NCBI GenBank assembly: GCA_037074705.1
Contig: CM073591.1
Span: forward strand, 90,500,032-90,564,031
From: Zhengitettix transpicula
Taxonomy: Eukaryota; Arthropoda; Insecta; Orthoptera; Tetrigidae
Direction: 5' to 3'
Length of the DNA: 64,000 nt
The notes below the pieces were generated by a model. The model made no database searches. It saw only the letters and a program-made list of their open reading frames with translations, and was not told the DNA's origin. The position numbers and the translations under genes were made by a program. Position 1 is the stretch's first letter. Each line of letters begins with the position of its first letter. This document shows positions 46,252 to 58,425 of this stretch, piece after piece.

Positions 46252-47114
46252 TGTAATAAACAGATTAAAATGGCGTCTAAATAAAAAGATTTATTTGAAG
46301 AATTAAACAAAATTTATTAATAAAGTTAAAACACATATAATTTCACAATAATATTTAAAATCTCAGGGTCTTTACTGGGTTTGATAAATGGGTGAAAATA
46401 ATTTAAATTTACTAACAAAACAATTAAAGAAATGAAATAATTAAAGAAAAGAAAATAATTGAAGAACGATCTGACGTATCTTAATGAAATGGTTTACAAA
46501 TAAATTTAGAGTTCTTTTACTTACGGCCGACCAGGTCTCAATTTTGGGGTTTTCTGTGCACACGTTTTTGGGGATATCACTGAATTTAAATTTGTTACAA
46601 AACACTTGTCGAAACTTGATGTTCTCGCAGCTGGAAACGGCTACTCCTTCCGAATTAATGGTCAGTCAGATCATTAACAACTTCCTCTCGATGACATCGG
46701 TGACGGTCTCTTTACTTATTGAGTTTTTTACTGCGGCAGGAAATTAGGTTACTGCTTGTGGCCTTACTTATTGAGAAACTTTCCTGCGACCTTTACTTGA
46801 TCGAATTATATGTCCAAACTTTACTCGATGAAATTCTGTGTGCCACACCACTCTTAATAAGGTTTTGGCTGCCACTTTTTACTTGATGAACATCTGCCCG
46901 CGTCTCTGTGTATGCCGTCCAACCAACTAAACTCGTCTCTCCTCGTTGACTCAAACTGTACTCTTTCGCTCCTCGCCGTAGACTGTGTCTGTTCGTCTCG
47001 TAGAATTTTGACTGCGTACGTCTCAACAATGGTTCTTTTGTCTCGCCGCCCGCTTTGTCGCGGTGTATGCTTTATATACTCCAATAATGAGTCCTTTACT
47101 TTGCAATTATAACA
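46252..47114 (-). mobile_element. Family L-related LTR-like element, inverted, different 5' half
   Basis: Minus strand starts TGTTATAATTGC and ends TTTATTACA. The 3' part (TATCAAACCCAGTAAAGACC, AATAAA-rich, TGGCG) matches 45960-46177; the 5' part is different. TATATAAAG on minus at 47070-47078 is a plausible TATA box, followed by a GC-rich transcribed-like segment and a repeated TCAAGTAAA theme. It looks like an LTR promoter region. No gag/pol beside it. Confidence 0.5.
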
Positions 47115-48325
47115 ATGGATTAATTACTAATTACTACATTATATAATTACATAAAATATCAAATTAAATAAATCGAGATTTTATCGACAGAATCGGGCAG
47201 CGCAGCCTCTTTGCTCACTTGATAAACATTTTAAAGGAAATAAATATTAGTAATGTCTTCTGTGATGTCTGGAAAAGCATCTTTTACATCTCCTACCTAC
47301 TCCGACGGACAGCGTGAGCAAATACTTTTTATAATAAATGGCATGCTTACGTACATCGAAGTGAAATTCGTTAAATTACGGTATTAAATCTCTTATGACA
47401 TCATTGAGCGTCCATATTTACTCGCATAGTTTCGCAACTTCTCAAGTTTCAAAGAATCTCAGGTCTCAACTATTTTTCGGAAAATCTGAATTTTGTTTTA
47501 CTGAATACGTTTGACATCGGGGATGAAATGCTCATTGCCCTTATGCTTTTGTATGTATCAATTATTAGTACTAAAACGTATTCGTTTAATCATTAATGCA
47601 CTAATATAACAAAGATGTAAGAACGATAGGAAATATTGTGTTTGTGACGTCACATCACAGTTGCAGTATGGTAGCGGAATAATCAGATTTCGCCGCATGA
47701 AAAACTTATTATAACTCGTGAACGAGTACAGCTGAAACGTTAAATGAGGTTTATTTCAGTGCTCAACAAGTTGTATGAATTAAAACTTTTTTACCACGCC
47801 GTTTATCGGTTAATATTCGCAGCGGAAGTGTCCTTCCGACTATAGTGCGCACCAAATTTTTTGGCAGCCCAGTTTAGTGTCGTTCTACTGAGATGCTACC
47901 CCATCTCCACGTTAGCTAGTGTTGGTTTATGTCTTTATACCGCTGTGCCTCCCCTCCCTCAAACTGTACCGCACACCATCGATGCTGACGAGTGCTATAA
48001 CCTGCTCCAACGTTTCTTTCGACATAGCAATTATTTTATCAAAGTAAACGGTGGCTTTCTCTTTTAATAAAGTTCTCCACTTACACTTCAAGTTAAATTC
48101 TCGAAATTCCTCATTAAAAAGATTCAGTATTACTTGTTAAAGACATTCACTTGTTTGATCACAAAACATATTTTCAGACGTGTGACTAATCAATACAATT
48201 CTGTTTCAATCCAATCTCGAATGAAACCCCGTTCTTTCACTACAGGGTCTATACGATACCTGTCGAAAGCTAGAAATTGTCGAACGATCTTCATTCCCAA
48301 AATTGAAAAGTAAAAGTTATTCATT
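47115..48325. other. Unclassified
   Basis: AT-rich, with a moderately GC-richer stretch at 47630-48070 carrying a 68-codon open frame without recognised features. Confidence 0.35.
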
Positions 48326-48329
48326 GATT

Positions 48330-48640
48330 GATAGATACTCAGGAGAGATGCTGTCACTGGAAACTCAATTACGCAGCACTGCGAAGGTGTAGCTTCCGTT
48401 TAAACACGACTCAGCGAGTAAATTCCAGGCGGTTTCCTCGCCTTTATGGTCGATTGTCGCCGTGAAGAACATGCATTTTTCATAAGGATCTTTCGGCGCC
48501 TCGCATCTGGAGTAAATGAGGACGTCAGTTGTTAACAAGTACTACTGCGCCTCGGCAGAGGCCAAAATACAAATACGCATGCAAATTCACTTTCCAAGAG
48601 CTGAAAAGTTTCTCGCTAAACTTTCACTCCCCGCTTAATT
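48330..48640. other. GC-richer unique island
   Basis: Includes CGCCTTTATGGTCGATTG (TTTATGG, Cdx/AbdB-like), GCATGCAAATTC (octamer-like ATGCAAAT) and CTCGGCAGAGGCC. Candidate regulatory DNA. Confidence 0.4.
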
Positions 48641-49160
48641 CCAATTTATAGCGCAATGTTATTCAATATGTAGTTTAAGTGCTGACAACTAAAAATAAGG
48701 TGAGAGAAGTGATAAATGAAAGTAGCGTTTCATCAAGATTTAATATCGCATTTATACACTTTTAAGATTCATAAGTATCAATTTATATTGTTTTATAATA
48801 AATATAATTATAAAGCCATTTTAATTTCAAGTGTATACGTATTAAGTTATAAGTAATTAAATACATTAAAACGGCCAACACGACAGAAAAAATGTAATGC
48901 AATATAACAAAACGTTATATTCCTGGCTTTGAATTTTTTTCAGATGTAACTGAAGAATTTTGGTATTAAAGAATATGTAAAAGTTTTAAACAAACATTTT
49001 TTTTAAAAAAAAAGTATCAAATAAAAATACTTATATTAATTTTTTGTTCAACTGATGCATATAAATATAACTATTAGTTCTATATCATATATTTTGATTT
49101 TCATCCCCAGGAAGAGGTCTAGGGAACATTGATATGGCGAATGAAGAGCAACTACCACTT
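48641..49160. other. AT-rich filler
   Basis: No supported feature. Confidence 0.5.
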
Positions 49161-49164
49161 TTAA

Positions 49165-49745
49165 TTATAATACCAAAAATACAGCTGTATATGACCACCC
49201 TTTCATAATACTATGCAAACAATTTTCTGGAAGTTTCACATTCTCACTCAACAACCTCTGCAACATTGAAAGACTATGGAGTAGGAACTCTTTATGTTTT
49301 CCACTTTCCGAACATTTTTGGGACGTTCTTGACGAAGGACTCTTCCACAGAGAAGACTGTTGCTTAGTTTCATCAGCAGTAACAACCCTGGAATTAATGC
49401 TTTGGGACAATTCCAAGATTTTCTTTAAGCTATGAGAATATATTTCTCCTCGTCTCTGAGAAGTCACGGCACAAACTTTCGAGCAATCCGTCTGATGTTC
49501 CGTTAGATGGACTAAATTAATTGGCTCTTCATATGCGATAGACCCACGATATAATAGAAGCAGTGAATCTCTAGCTACGATATTTCATATATTCCCAACA
49601 AACCCAACAATCGTCAGCAAATGTTCATCTTCATAACGTTTAAATCCTTGTATCAACATTTTATGTGTGTATGCACCGGCTTTCTCAAGTTTAAACAAAT
49701 CTTCACACATACATTTCGCTCTCTGAAATCCGGAATCACCTATTT
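49165..49745 (-). pseudogene. Unidentified coding region with one in-frame stop
   Basis: On minus, an acceptor-like ACATTATTTCAG precedes 49745. From there one frame runs about 192 codons to TAA at 49165 with a single TGA at 49585-49587. The first part reads IGDSGFQRAKCMCEDLFKLE, KAGAYTHKMLIQGFKRYEDE and HLLTIVGFVGNI before the stop; the second starts NIVARDSLLLLYRGSIAYEE and contains EIYSHSLKKILELSQSI and FLLHSLSMLQRLL. It is helical-looking with amphipathic Leu patterns; no signal peptide or membrane segment. Family not recognised. The stop may be a single-base mutation of TGG, so it could be a recent pseudogene, a retrocopy or an assembly error in a real exon. Confidence 0.45.
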
Positions 49746-51525
49746 CTGAAATAATGTATCACAGACGGACGCCTACAGTTTTTACAGAAATTTTCCCATT
49801 GTTCACATTCACACAATACGAATTTGCCAGCACGGAAGAAACCGTACGACGAAGAACATGGTGGCGACAAAATGATACGCTGGCACCGTGGTGACTGCAA
49901 CCCACTTCATCCGGTCGACAACCAATGGTGTACACGACCAAATGGACGCATTTACATTAGACGGTTTAAAATCGTACTGTCAGTGCTCTCTATGAATTAT
50001 TATTTCATAAAATTTATAATTTAATAATAATTAATATCAAATAATTTATTATATTTAAATGACAGGAAACATTTGGTTACCCTGTGGTCTTACTTCATCG
50101 ATAGTGTACCTCATTCTGAGACGGTAATATAACAATAATGCGGTAATTTGTTTATGGTTCACTGCACAGTGCTCCACTATAAAAGGTTGTGATGGGCAAA
50201 AATCCGTCCTTAAAATGTAGTCTGAACTAACTAGCCAATTCGGATTTCTACCGTTTGATTATTTGCCATACCGTCAAAACCGTTCGATCATAGTGTGGAA
50301 AGAGCTTCATACATTATTTATGAAGGAGCGTATCAATAAATTTGTGTTAAGTACCATCTGACGGTGTTTCGTCGTAATATCAACCTACACGTGCTTTACA
50401 GAAATTATAAAAAAATTATTTAGCTCGTACTAAGTCAAGCGAAAATAAGGTACATTTATTATATAAAAAAAATTATGTATGATGTATTGAGTGAATTACA
50501 TTAAAAAATTAATTCCAATACCTCTGTATTGTTTGTTGCAGGTTATATTGTGGTCAGATTCTTTCCTTGTGCCTTCCACAATTCCTTACGTACATTTATA
50601 GTTAATCTGTATTTCATTGGTCGCGCACAATTATCGGATATAATTAATAAGTAGATTCATCCTTTACGACTGACTTGGTTCATTACTTCACCTTGTTTTA
50701 TAATTTTCGTCGTATTGCACTATTTATGCATTGCTGCTCATACATTCTCAATTTTATCTCCAATCATCACCACTACAGCAATTTTTTATATTATCTGGCA
50801 TTATTTAGGGTTCCACATGTACAAAATCTCTGCTGTTGTCAGGAGAACGTGAGGGGCACTCTGCATCGTAGCAATGTATCTGCAACTTCTAATCCAGATA
50901 ACTCTTGTACTCCTTTGTGGTTGTGAGGCGGCTGGCCGTTTTATTCTAAAAATATTCAACATGTATGTAAGTTCTTTAATTATATATATATAATATGTGC
51001 TTCACATGTCTAAGAACGCTTGAAAAGTAAGTGCACTTTGAAAGACAAATAATTCAAATTTCGTTAGGACAAATCGCAGTTCACAGATATAAATTAAAAA
51101 TATCTATACGTACATTATAGTTAAAAATAATATAAGTAACATTAGTAATATAACAATATACAACAATATGACAGCCGTCAAGAATATTTTTATCGTTATT
51201 GCCCATTTGGTAATAAAATAAAATCATTCCCACCTTAAAATCACTGTGTTTTAAGTCTTGGAAAACTATGAGTAGGTGGTATATTTTCATCACAGGTTTC
51301 CCAAGAAGCAGTTCCCGATATTAATAAATTTCTAGAGGTTAATTGCAGACTATTTGAACACAACTTGTAGCTGTATATATTATATTAATCTCATATTAAA
51401 TGAATAAATAAAGTTTTTGAATAAAATTAGGCCACCAATAATAAGCGTTTGGAAGAAAAGTAAGAAACTTAAAATTTATGATAAAGAAATTGCATTAAAT
51501 AGGATAATTTTAAAATTTATTAATT
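49746..51525. other. Unclassified, mostly AT-rich
   Basis: GC-richer patch 49800-49950 next to the open frame could belong to the same gene, but no continuous frame is seen. An (AT) run lies near 50980. Confidence 0.4.
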
Positions 51526-51529
51526 TTTA

Positions 51530-51640
51530 ATTGGTTTGAATTAAAGAACCAATATGGAAAATCTCGAGCAGACCGGGAATCGAACCCAGGTCTCCCGCTT
51601 ATAATGCGGGATCTATACCACCGATTTCTACATCCATTTT
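51530..51640 (-). mobile_element. tRNA-derived SINE, anticodon position TAT
   Basis: Minus: GGTGGTATAGATCCCGC, a perfect CCCGC/GCGGG anticodon stem with loop ATTATAA (TAT, Ile-like), B box GGGTTCGATTCC, then CTCGAGATTTTCC and a body ending near TTCTTTAATTCAAACC. The D arm is short, so it reads as a SINE head, not a working tRNA. Confidence 0.6.
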
Positions 51641-51719
51641 GTACTCAAATTAGGCCGTGAAGATTTTGATCTAGTTAACCTAAGCCGGGCTTATGTTGTA
51701 CAATTGACGGAGAAATATC

Positions 51720-51845
51720 GTACCTAGTCTGGAGTCAAATCGAATTACTCAGTGGTAGAGCACTCGCGTAGAAAACGGGAAACCCGGGTTCGATTCCCGC
51801 TCGGGTTGAGATTTTTCGATCCGGATCCCTTAATTCAAATTTTAA
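51720..51845 (+). mobile_element. tRNA-derived SINE, inverted partner of 51530-51640
   Basis: ACTCAGTGGTAGAGCACTCG, decayed anticodon arm, GGGTTCGATTCCCGCTCGG, then GAGATTTTTCGATCC and CCCTTAATTCAAA matching the partner's body. Confidence 0.6.
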
Positions 51846-52485
51846 TAGCTATATGGCTGATCTTTGTTTAAAAGTTTTCAAAATGTTCTTTCTGATGAAA
51901 AAGGGGTTTTTTCCAAAGGACTCATCGGGAAATCTTGAATGATTTATGATCGTACAAATTTTAATTGTGATATTATAGCGCAGGAGAGAGTTCATGAGGT
52001 TGTGGCGCATAGTTCAGTGCAATATTTTGGACGAGATCAATGGTCGATAAACGTAACTAAATTTCATGAGCGGTGATGAAAATATGTCATATTATTGAAT
52101 TTATAATCGCTATTGTATATATTTGCCAGATGTATATGACAGAAGGATCGAAAATTGATGTTTTTCTTTTAACTAAATAAATTTCTAGCCTCTTATTGTG
52201 GTTTTATAATTTTTTCTAGTATTCAAATAAGAAAGGTCCTCGTAAGGATAAAAGCAACAGTTTTTCTTTTCCTGAAGAGCGGAAAAATATAACAATATTG
52301 CGGCGAATTATAGAAAAAATATATTTTACGAATCTAATAAGAAAAGAAGTATTGAGTAAAAAATTTGATATGTGAATTAGTTTCATAAATGCAGTGAAGG
52401 ACGCGCGCAGATGATACGAAGGAAGACAAAGAAGAATCCTGAAACACCTGAATCCTGTCAGCTCTTTAAACATTCTAATGAATGC
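51846..52485. other. AT-rich filler
   Basis: No supported feature. Confidence 0.5.
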
Positions 52486-52489
52486 GCAA

Positions 52490-52990
52490 TATCGGCTTAG
52501 ACCACTTCCTCAGGGTGAAGGATGGGGAGGACTGAGGAAAAGCGCCCCGGAAAATGCAGATTTTCTACGCTAGCTCTCGTCGGGAAAGGAAAATAAAACA
52601 ATAAAAAAACTTCTCCCTCACCTCGCCCCGTCTGCAAAAGTCCGAGATAAGATTTATAAAGTATGGGAGAAGTTGTGTTATTAAAAGTCTTTTCCGCGGG
52701 AATTATTATTTAAAGTGTTGTCATACGTCTTACGTCACTAGCGAGGGGAAGTGCGGGGGACGCACTTTGCATACGCAGAGCGGCGGTTCGCGTGCCGCAC
52801 AAAGAAAGATGATGTCGCGTGCCTCGTACAAACCTGAATATTGCTCTCCCTACGTTACCATCCTTTTTTATTGGTGCATTAATAGTGCTCCTGTTTTCAC
52901 GCGAAATAAGGCCCTCAAGAACCCGTGAATTACTCCATTCACAGGACAATAAAGCGCTCTCTGCTGGTGAGTCACGACTAACGTGAATGA
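52490..52990. other. GC-rich unique island with GATA/Hox-like cluster
   Basis: About 500 bp of raised G+C. AGATAAGA at 52645-52652 is followed directly by TTTATAAAG. Also CTTACGTCACTAG, TTTGCATACG and TTTTTTATTGGTGCATTAAT. Open frames of 79-134 codons overlap on minus without domains. Candidate conserved regulatory element. Confidence 0.45.
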
Positions 52991-54850
52991 AAATTGTTTC
53001 CTTTTACATGTTCCCGAGGAACACGACACCCAACGAAACTGTTTCGCTTCTAAGTCAAGCGGGAGACGCGGAAATACAAGAATAATAATATTTTCCAGGA
53101 TTTCATTATAAAAACTGTATGGCGTCATCAAGAGAAGATAAAACGCAGTAAGATCTCGCGATAATTTAAAATTCTTTATATTGTTCAGTGAGTGAGAGAT
53201 ACAAATTAGGATTATATATCTCTGGTTCTGCATCAGAATCTCTAACTGAGGACTACAAAAAGAAAATTTCACTCGCAGAAAAGTGTTTATTGCTTGTATT
53301 TCTTATGAAGTCCCTCGAACTTCAAGTTTTTGTATATTGCATATATCAGCTCATTCCTCTATGCCACATTTGTAAAATATTCCTAATCATTTCCACAAGT
53401 ATACTATTGTACATTTTTCTAAGGCGCGGAATATGGTCGACTTATGATAATTCGCCAGTTAAAATCACAATGTAATTAATTCAGTTGTAAATATAATTGC
53501 CAAACAAAAGCCTTCAGTTGTGATGAATATTCTGATAAATGAAATTGAATACACTTCCAGGATAATCAATTATTAGGTTCCAAAAATTATTTAATATCTT
53601 ATAAAAGAATAAATTGGTCTGTCGTTCACGTATATTAAATTTTATTCCAACTGTTTATATAATTGGACTTTATTTCTTGATTTAAATTATATTCAAAATT
53701 CTTTTACATTTCAGTTTTTATTAATTTATTCTAAGAATAAAATCATTTTCAATTGATTGTAAAGATATACAATTAATAGTGTGAGACAATTCATATTTTT
53801 TAATGGAAGTAGGTTTTTTTAAAAAAAACTGTATTTCAAATTTGAAACTTTGATTAAAATTCACTTGAATGCACAAAGATATGAAGAAGATTTCATAATT
53901 CAATTTATTAAGTGTAACATGAAAATAATTTAAAATTTATTTACTTACTTTTATTATTCGAATTTTCATAAATGTTAGTATTGAAATGTATTACTTGATT
54001 TTAAAGCACCACCTTGGTTAATTTTGGTGTCAACTAAGTGCTAGATTTCTTTGCCTAGTTGAAGCTAAAGGCTTTAAAAATTTAATTATTTGAATTTCAA
54101 AATGTATTGTTGTAGTTCTGGATTTATTAAATTTTTAAATATGGATTTTATTAATTTAATTGATTTAAATTCAAATTGAGAAAATAAACTTGAGTAAATT
54201 TAAACTTGAGTAAATTTAAATTTTTCATTATTGATTTCTTTTAAAGTTTTTTAATTGTTACAATTTTTTCCATTAAAACAAGTGCAAAGTTTAATCCATC
54301 CAATTCATATATTAAATCTGATTATTTTAAAATCTAAATTGTATTTTAATTTTGAATATTCAATTTACTTGTGACTTACTCGTATCTGGGTTTAAAATCA
54401 AAAGGGACTGAATTGACTATAATTAAAATTATAATGTGTGCTCTGTTTAAAATTTGGTTATCTATTTGTTCTCTTGTACCGCCATACTCCTATACCATAG
54501 TTAATAATTTTGTGCTACATTCGAGTACAAGCCGGTACACGTGGGTGCGATGAGCGGGAAACGTCGGAATATTTATATATAAAATTATTACATTAAAATG
54601 GAAAAATTGTAATTGGGAATCAGAATATATGAGTTGCGTACATAGATATCAAAGGGGCTATAAAACTGAGATTTTTTGCAATATAATCGTAGAATGATAT
54701 TAAGAACTACTTAATTATTTGAAATTTATAGTTTACCTGACGTATAATAACAAAATATTTAAATATAATGGTAAATATGTCAAAACAAGTACAAGATAAT
54801 ATATTCAAGTAAATGGCTTATTAACATTGAAATCAATATAGTCCGAGGAA
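52991..54850. other. AT-rich filler
   Basis: A 95-codon plus frame at 53188-53475 is AT-rich and unconvincing. Direct repeat AACTTGAGTAAATTTAAA at about 54187-54223. Confidence 0.45.
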
Positions 54851-54856
54851 CACTAC

Positions 54857-54885
54857 TTTTATACCCTAATTTTGGACTTCATCAG
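54857..54885 (-). other. Degraded hammerhead-like motif
   Basis: Minus: CTGATGA, A, GTCC, AAAATTA, GGGTAT, AAAAG. The first box is perfect, the GAAAC box is lost. Confidence 0.3.
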
Positions 54886-55142
54886 TCCAAGTTAATAATA
54901 ATTGAAAAAAGATGAGAGGTTAATAATTAATTTTTGTGATAAATTTTGAAAAAAATATATTATGCATAAAAATAATTTTAAATAAAATTTAAACATTGGT
55001 CTTTCTCTCGCGCAAGTTATAAACGAAATGAGATGTAACAGTGATTTCTAACTGACAGAGTTATTTAAATTATAAAATTAACACACAAAAAAATTTCACC
55101 TCGTATGAGTATTTAAAAAATATATTAATGATGTTGCAAGTT

Positions 55143-55286
55143 GTTATAAAGTTATAATTTAAAATTAACACAACAAGAAAAAATAACTAATAATTTAATG
55201 AATGTTAATAATATATTAATGATGCTGCTAATAGTTATTAGTTATTTTTTATTCTTTGTGTTAATTTTAAATTATAACGTTATAAG
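55143..55286. repeat. Long AT-rich palindrome
   Basis: Arms of about 50 bp at 55143-55195 and 55234-55286 (GTTATAAAGTTATAATTTAA ... complement), loop about 38 bp. AATATATTAATGATGYTGC occurs at about 55119 and in the loop, with variants near 55330 and 55384. Possibly a small inverted-repeat transposon or a foldback remnant. Confidence 0.6.
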
Positions 55287-55470
55287 TTAATCAATATTTA
55301 ATAATATATCAATAATTAATTTTATTTAATAATATATCAATGATGTTGCAATAAAACATTATTGCTATCGAATGTAGAATGTAAAAAATATATTAATAAT
55401 GTTAAATAAACCATTCACACAATATGTCAAAAATAATTCATTAATTAAAACAAAAAATCTGTTCATACGA

Positions 55471-55501
55471 CGTTTCACCCTCAATTTTGGGACTTCGTCA
55501 G
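55471..55501 (-). ncRNA. Hammerhead-like motif, left member of locus 6
   Basis: Minus: CTGACGA, A, GTCCC, AAAATTGA, GGGT, GAAACG. Both core boxes are perfect; the stem has three G-C pairs plus weak ends. Confidence 0.45.
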
Positions 55502-55645
55502 ATAAACAGGTAATGTGGAGCTGAGAATATATGCATATATACACGTTGGTTTTAACATGCATAGGCGCTTAATTCGTATTTCTTCTAATTTAACACACAT
55601 ACAAATACACACACATATACAAATATATACTAAACTGTATATTAT

Positions 55646-55676
55646 CCGAAGAAGTCCCAAAATTGTGGGCGAAACG
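55646..55676 (+). ncRNA. Hammerhead-like motif, right member of locus 6
   Basis: CCGAAGA, A, GTCCC, AAAATTGT, GGGC, GAAACG. Confidence 0.4.
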
Positions 55677-55979
55677 TCGTATGAACCGATTTTTTTGGTT
55701 GAATTAATTTTTCTGGCCTATTGGCTGAATTTTTTAGTTACTTATCAAATGATAATTGTCAGATTATATAAAACATCTCAGATTATATAAATAATAAAAA
55801 TGTAGTTCGTAATCTGTATGAAACCCCGCTGGAATGGCATGGACCCGAGCTGGAAGTCAGATAAAAATATCCGACATGTAAAGATGTAAATGATTGGGGG
55901 AAATACAAAAATAATAATATGATGGAAAGCGTTTGTTATTGAGAGAAGACGAGAGTTCTTTGTAGATAAAAGAAAGGAA

Positions 55980-56260
55980 ACTCCCTTCTTTTCTTCTCGT
56001 GAGAAACTTGAAATCGTCGCACGTGGCGAATGTGTCAGAGTCTTCCGGATCCGCGCGCACATGTGTAATGGAAAAGAGGCGGGGAAATAACTTCTTCAGT
56101 CTTGGAAGTGTCGACAAACTGTTTAACATATGGAAATTCGCTGTCGTTGTCTTAAGAAGTGATCGAAAGAAAACACTAGTGTAGCCTCTTCGATACGTCA
56201 TTCCCCACTCGACAGAACCTTTCATTATTCAGGAAACACAGGACAAAGGACTAAGCGGCC
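55980..56260. other. GC-richer unique island
   Basis: Contains GGATCCGCGCGCACATG. A 122-codon minus frame crosses it with no recognised features. Candidate regulatory DNA. Confidence 0.35.
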
Positions 56261-57765
56261 TCCATCATGAACCAGAGAGAGTTTTTAAACATCTTTACGA
56301 CTCAACAAGGACTCAATCGACACAGACATGTTTATTCTACACATATTATCAAATTTTAGATTCATGTGCGGGCGATCCCTTTTCACAAGCCAATCGCGCT
56401 AGAAATGTAATAATGAAAACTCGTATGAATTTGAGCTTCATTATAAGTATCATCGATAGAAATACAGAACTGACGATCGTCAAAGAAAGTCTGACTAAAT
56501 TCCCATCCGTAGCGACGATTTATGTACATCATATCGTAGGAAGTGCAATAGTCACAAACAGTCCTGGTCATCCAAGAAGTTCGAAACAAGTCTCCAGGAT
56601 TACCCTATAAGGATAACAACTGGTGACCTAAATATACACGTGGCGTGTGAGATAGAGATCACACGCTGAGTCAGATGAAGAGACCAGTCGAATTCAATGA
56701 AATTATTGTATACGCTCTAAAATAATCCATAATATACGATAATTTGAAATAACAGACAGATTATGCTTTATTGAAGTGAAATTCAATAACCTTGCTTCTA
56801 GACCTAACTTACATGTCTTTTAAATAGGTATATTTCGTAAAAAATTATTTTTAGCATATCAATACTTCAAATTGCTATTCATCACACCCTCCAAGAAATG
56901 ATCTTGTTGGTTATTTTCTTAAGTTAAACAAACAAAACTTTATATGCAAATATGGTCTTTGTTGTTCTTTCACTTACGAAACCACATTTCGCTCTTTAGT
57001 TTTCGTGTGTATACTATGTATAATCGTATTCCAGGGATTTTTAACTGTTTACTTGCAGGGAATTACACCGTTGTGAGTACAGTAATTTAATCGTATTTAA
57101 CACGTCAACAGTGAGCATCCTACGAGTAATTTGAATCTGGGTAATTTTAATTTTGTATCTTGCCTTGCTTAGAATTTCCGCGCGCATATAGGCTAAGTAC
57201 TTTCAATCCCCTACACACAAAGAACAATTCCATACTAAATTAATTTATAATGGTACAAACAATTCATCGTTAAACATAACGGTAATCATTTATTACCTCG
57301 ACATTCTGAAAACCCCCACCCCACTGTGAAATATTTAATCTGAGCATCAAGTTCGGATAAACAAAATTTATTCTGTAAAGATAATCACCAACCACTGCCT
57401 GATCAAGAAAATTTTCAATGCATGTTCAGTTCAATAGAATGTTAGTCACAGTATGCTTTATGGTACGATACCAAACAAAGTCAAATAACTATCTGATTTT
57501 GCAATTATACATTCATTTTATTATAAATATTGTAGTGTATGAATAAAATATGAAAATTAATCTGACGTATAAACATAAATATAAAATAGCTATGTAAGTA
57601 ATTTTATATAATTTACATGAAACACAAAACATTTCTTTTTTTTTGGTTGGAAGCAGACTAATTAATCTTGAATTCACATGTAGTTAATTTACGCAATTGA
57701 TCATCTAATAAATACATACATACACACGGTCAATTTTATGTATATTCGTGAGTATGTTCCAAATA
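56261..57765. other. AT-rich, unclassified
   Basis: Slightly GC-richer to 56700, then AT-rich. No gene supported. Confidence 0.45.
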
Positions 57766-57769
57766 CAAA

Positions 57770-58425
57770 TCTACACCCGTGGAGCAAATTCGACCAAATT
57801 TCGTAAACGTGCTGCTTCCACATCGGAAATTAAAACAGTGGGGGTAAGAAACGGCCAACATCTCTAAGCGAAATTTTGTAAAATATTCAAACGGCCCATA
57901 TTTCCATTGAATAAATATTTTTCTCGGTCAATCCGACGGATAGTGTTTCTGCCGATGCTATTTGAGTATATATTCTACCCCTTTCTGTATTGAAGGGGAG
58001 CACCCTTAAGGTGAGTGGAGGAGAGTCCCACAAAATTATCATGAAATCAACCGACTTTCGAGTCGAATACGGGGTTATTGATGTAACTAAGTTTAATTAT
58101 GAGAGTAAACTTGCCGTTTAACCCCCGGGTGTGGGAGTGCTCGGGGTTGGAAATTTACAAACATGTTAATGCGGCCGATATTTCCTTCGAAAGAAAATTT
58201 TTCCGGGTCAATGAGATACATAGCGTTTTCCCAGATATTTTTGTGTATAATTTCAACCCATTTCGGCATAAGATGGTAGTACCTTTAGATTGGGGTTTAG
58301 GGGCGTTATATAAATATATCGCAAAAACAACTGAGATTGGAGTCAAATCCAATATTATGGATGTCGCTGAGTTTAATTATTACAACCCGGTCAACGCCGG
58401 GCACCCAGCAAGTTGGGAATAAAGT
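57770..58425 (-). repeat. Family B dimeric repeat, copy 3 (inverted)
   Basis: Ends with CGGGCACCCAGCAAGT at about 58395-58412, the inverse of the copy 1 start. Two units join near 58085. A 107-codon plus frame at 58099-58422 lies wholly in this repeat and is not a gene. Confidence 0.7.

Larger units (their letters stand above)
55400..55760. repeat. Inverted pair of hammerhead-like motifs (locus 6)
   Basis: Left arm ATTCATTAATTAAAACAAAA...CATACGACGTTTCA mirrors right arm GAAACGTCGTATGAACCG...GGTTGAATTAAT. Between the motifs is a CACACATAC/TATATAC-rich segment. Confidence 0.65.

Noticed and set aside
52868..53272. 134-codon minus-strand open frame
   Set aside because: It begins in a GC-rich island and runs into AT-rich DNA with no change in character; no recognisable motif.
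58099..58422. 107-codon plus frame
   Set aside because: Lies entirely within family B, and the other copies do not keep the frame.
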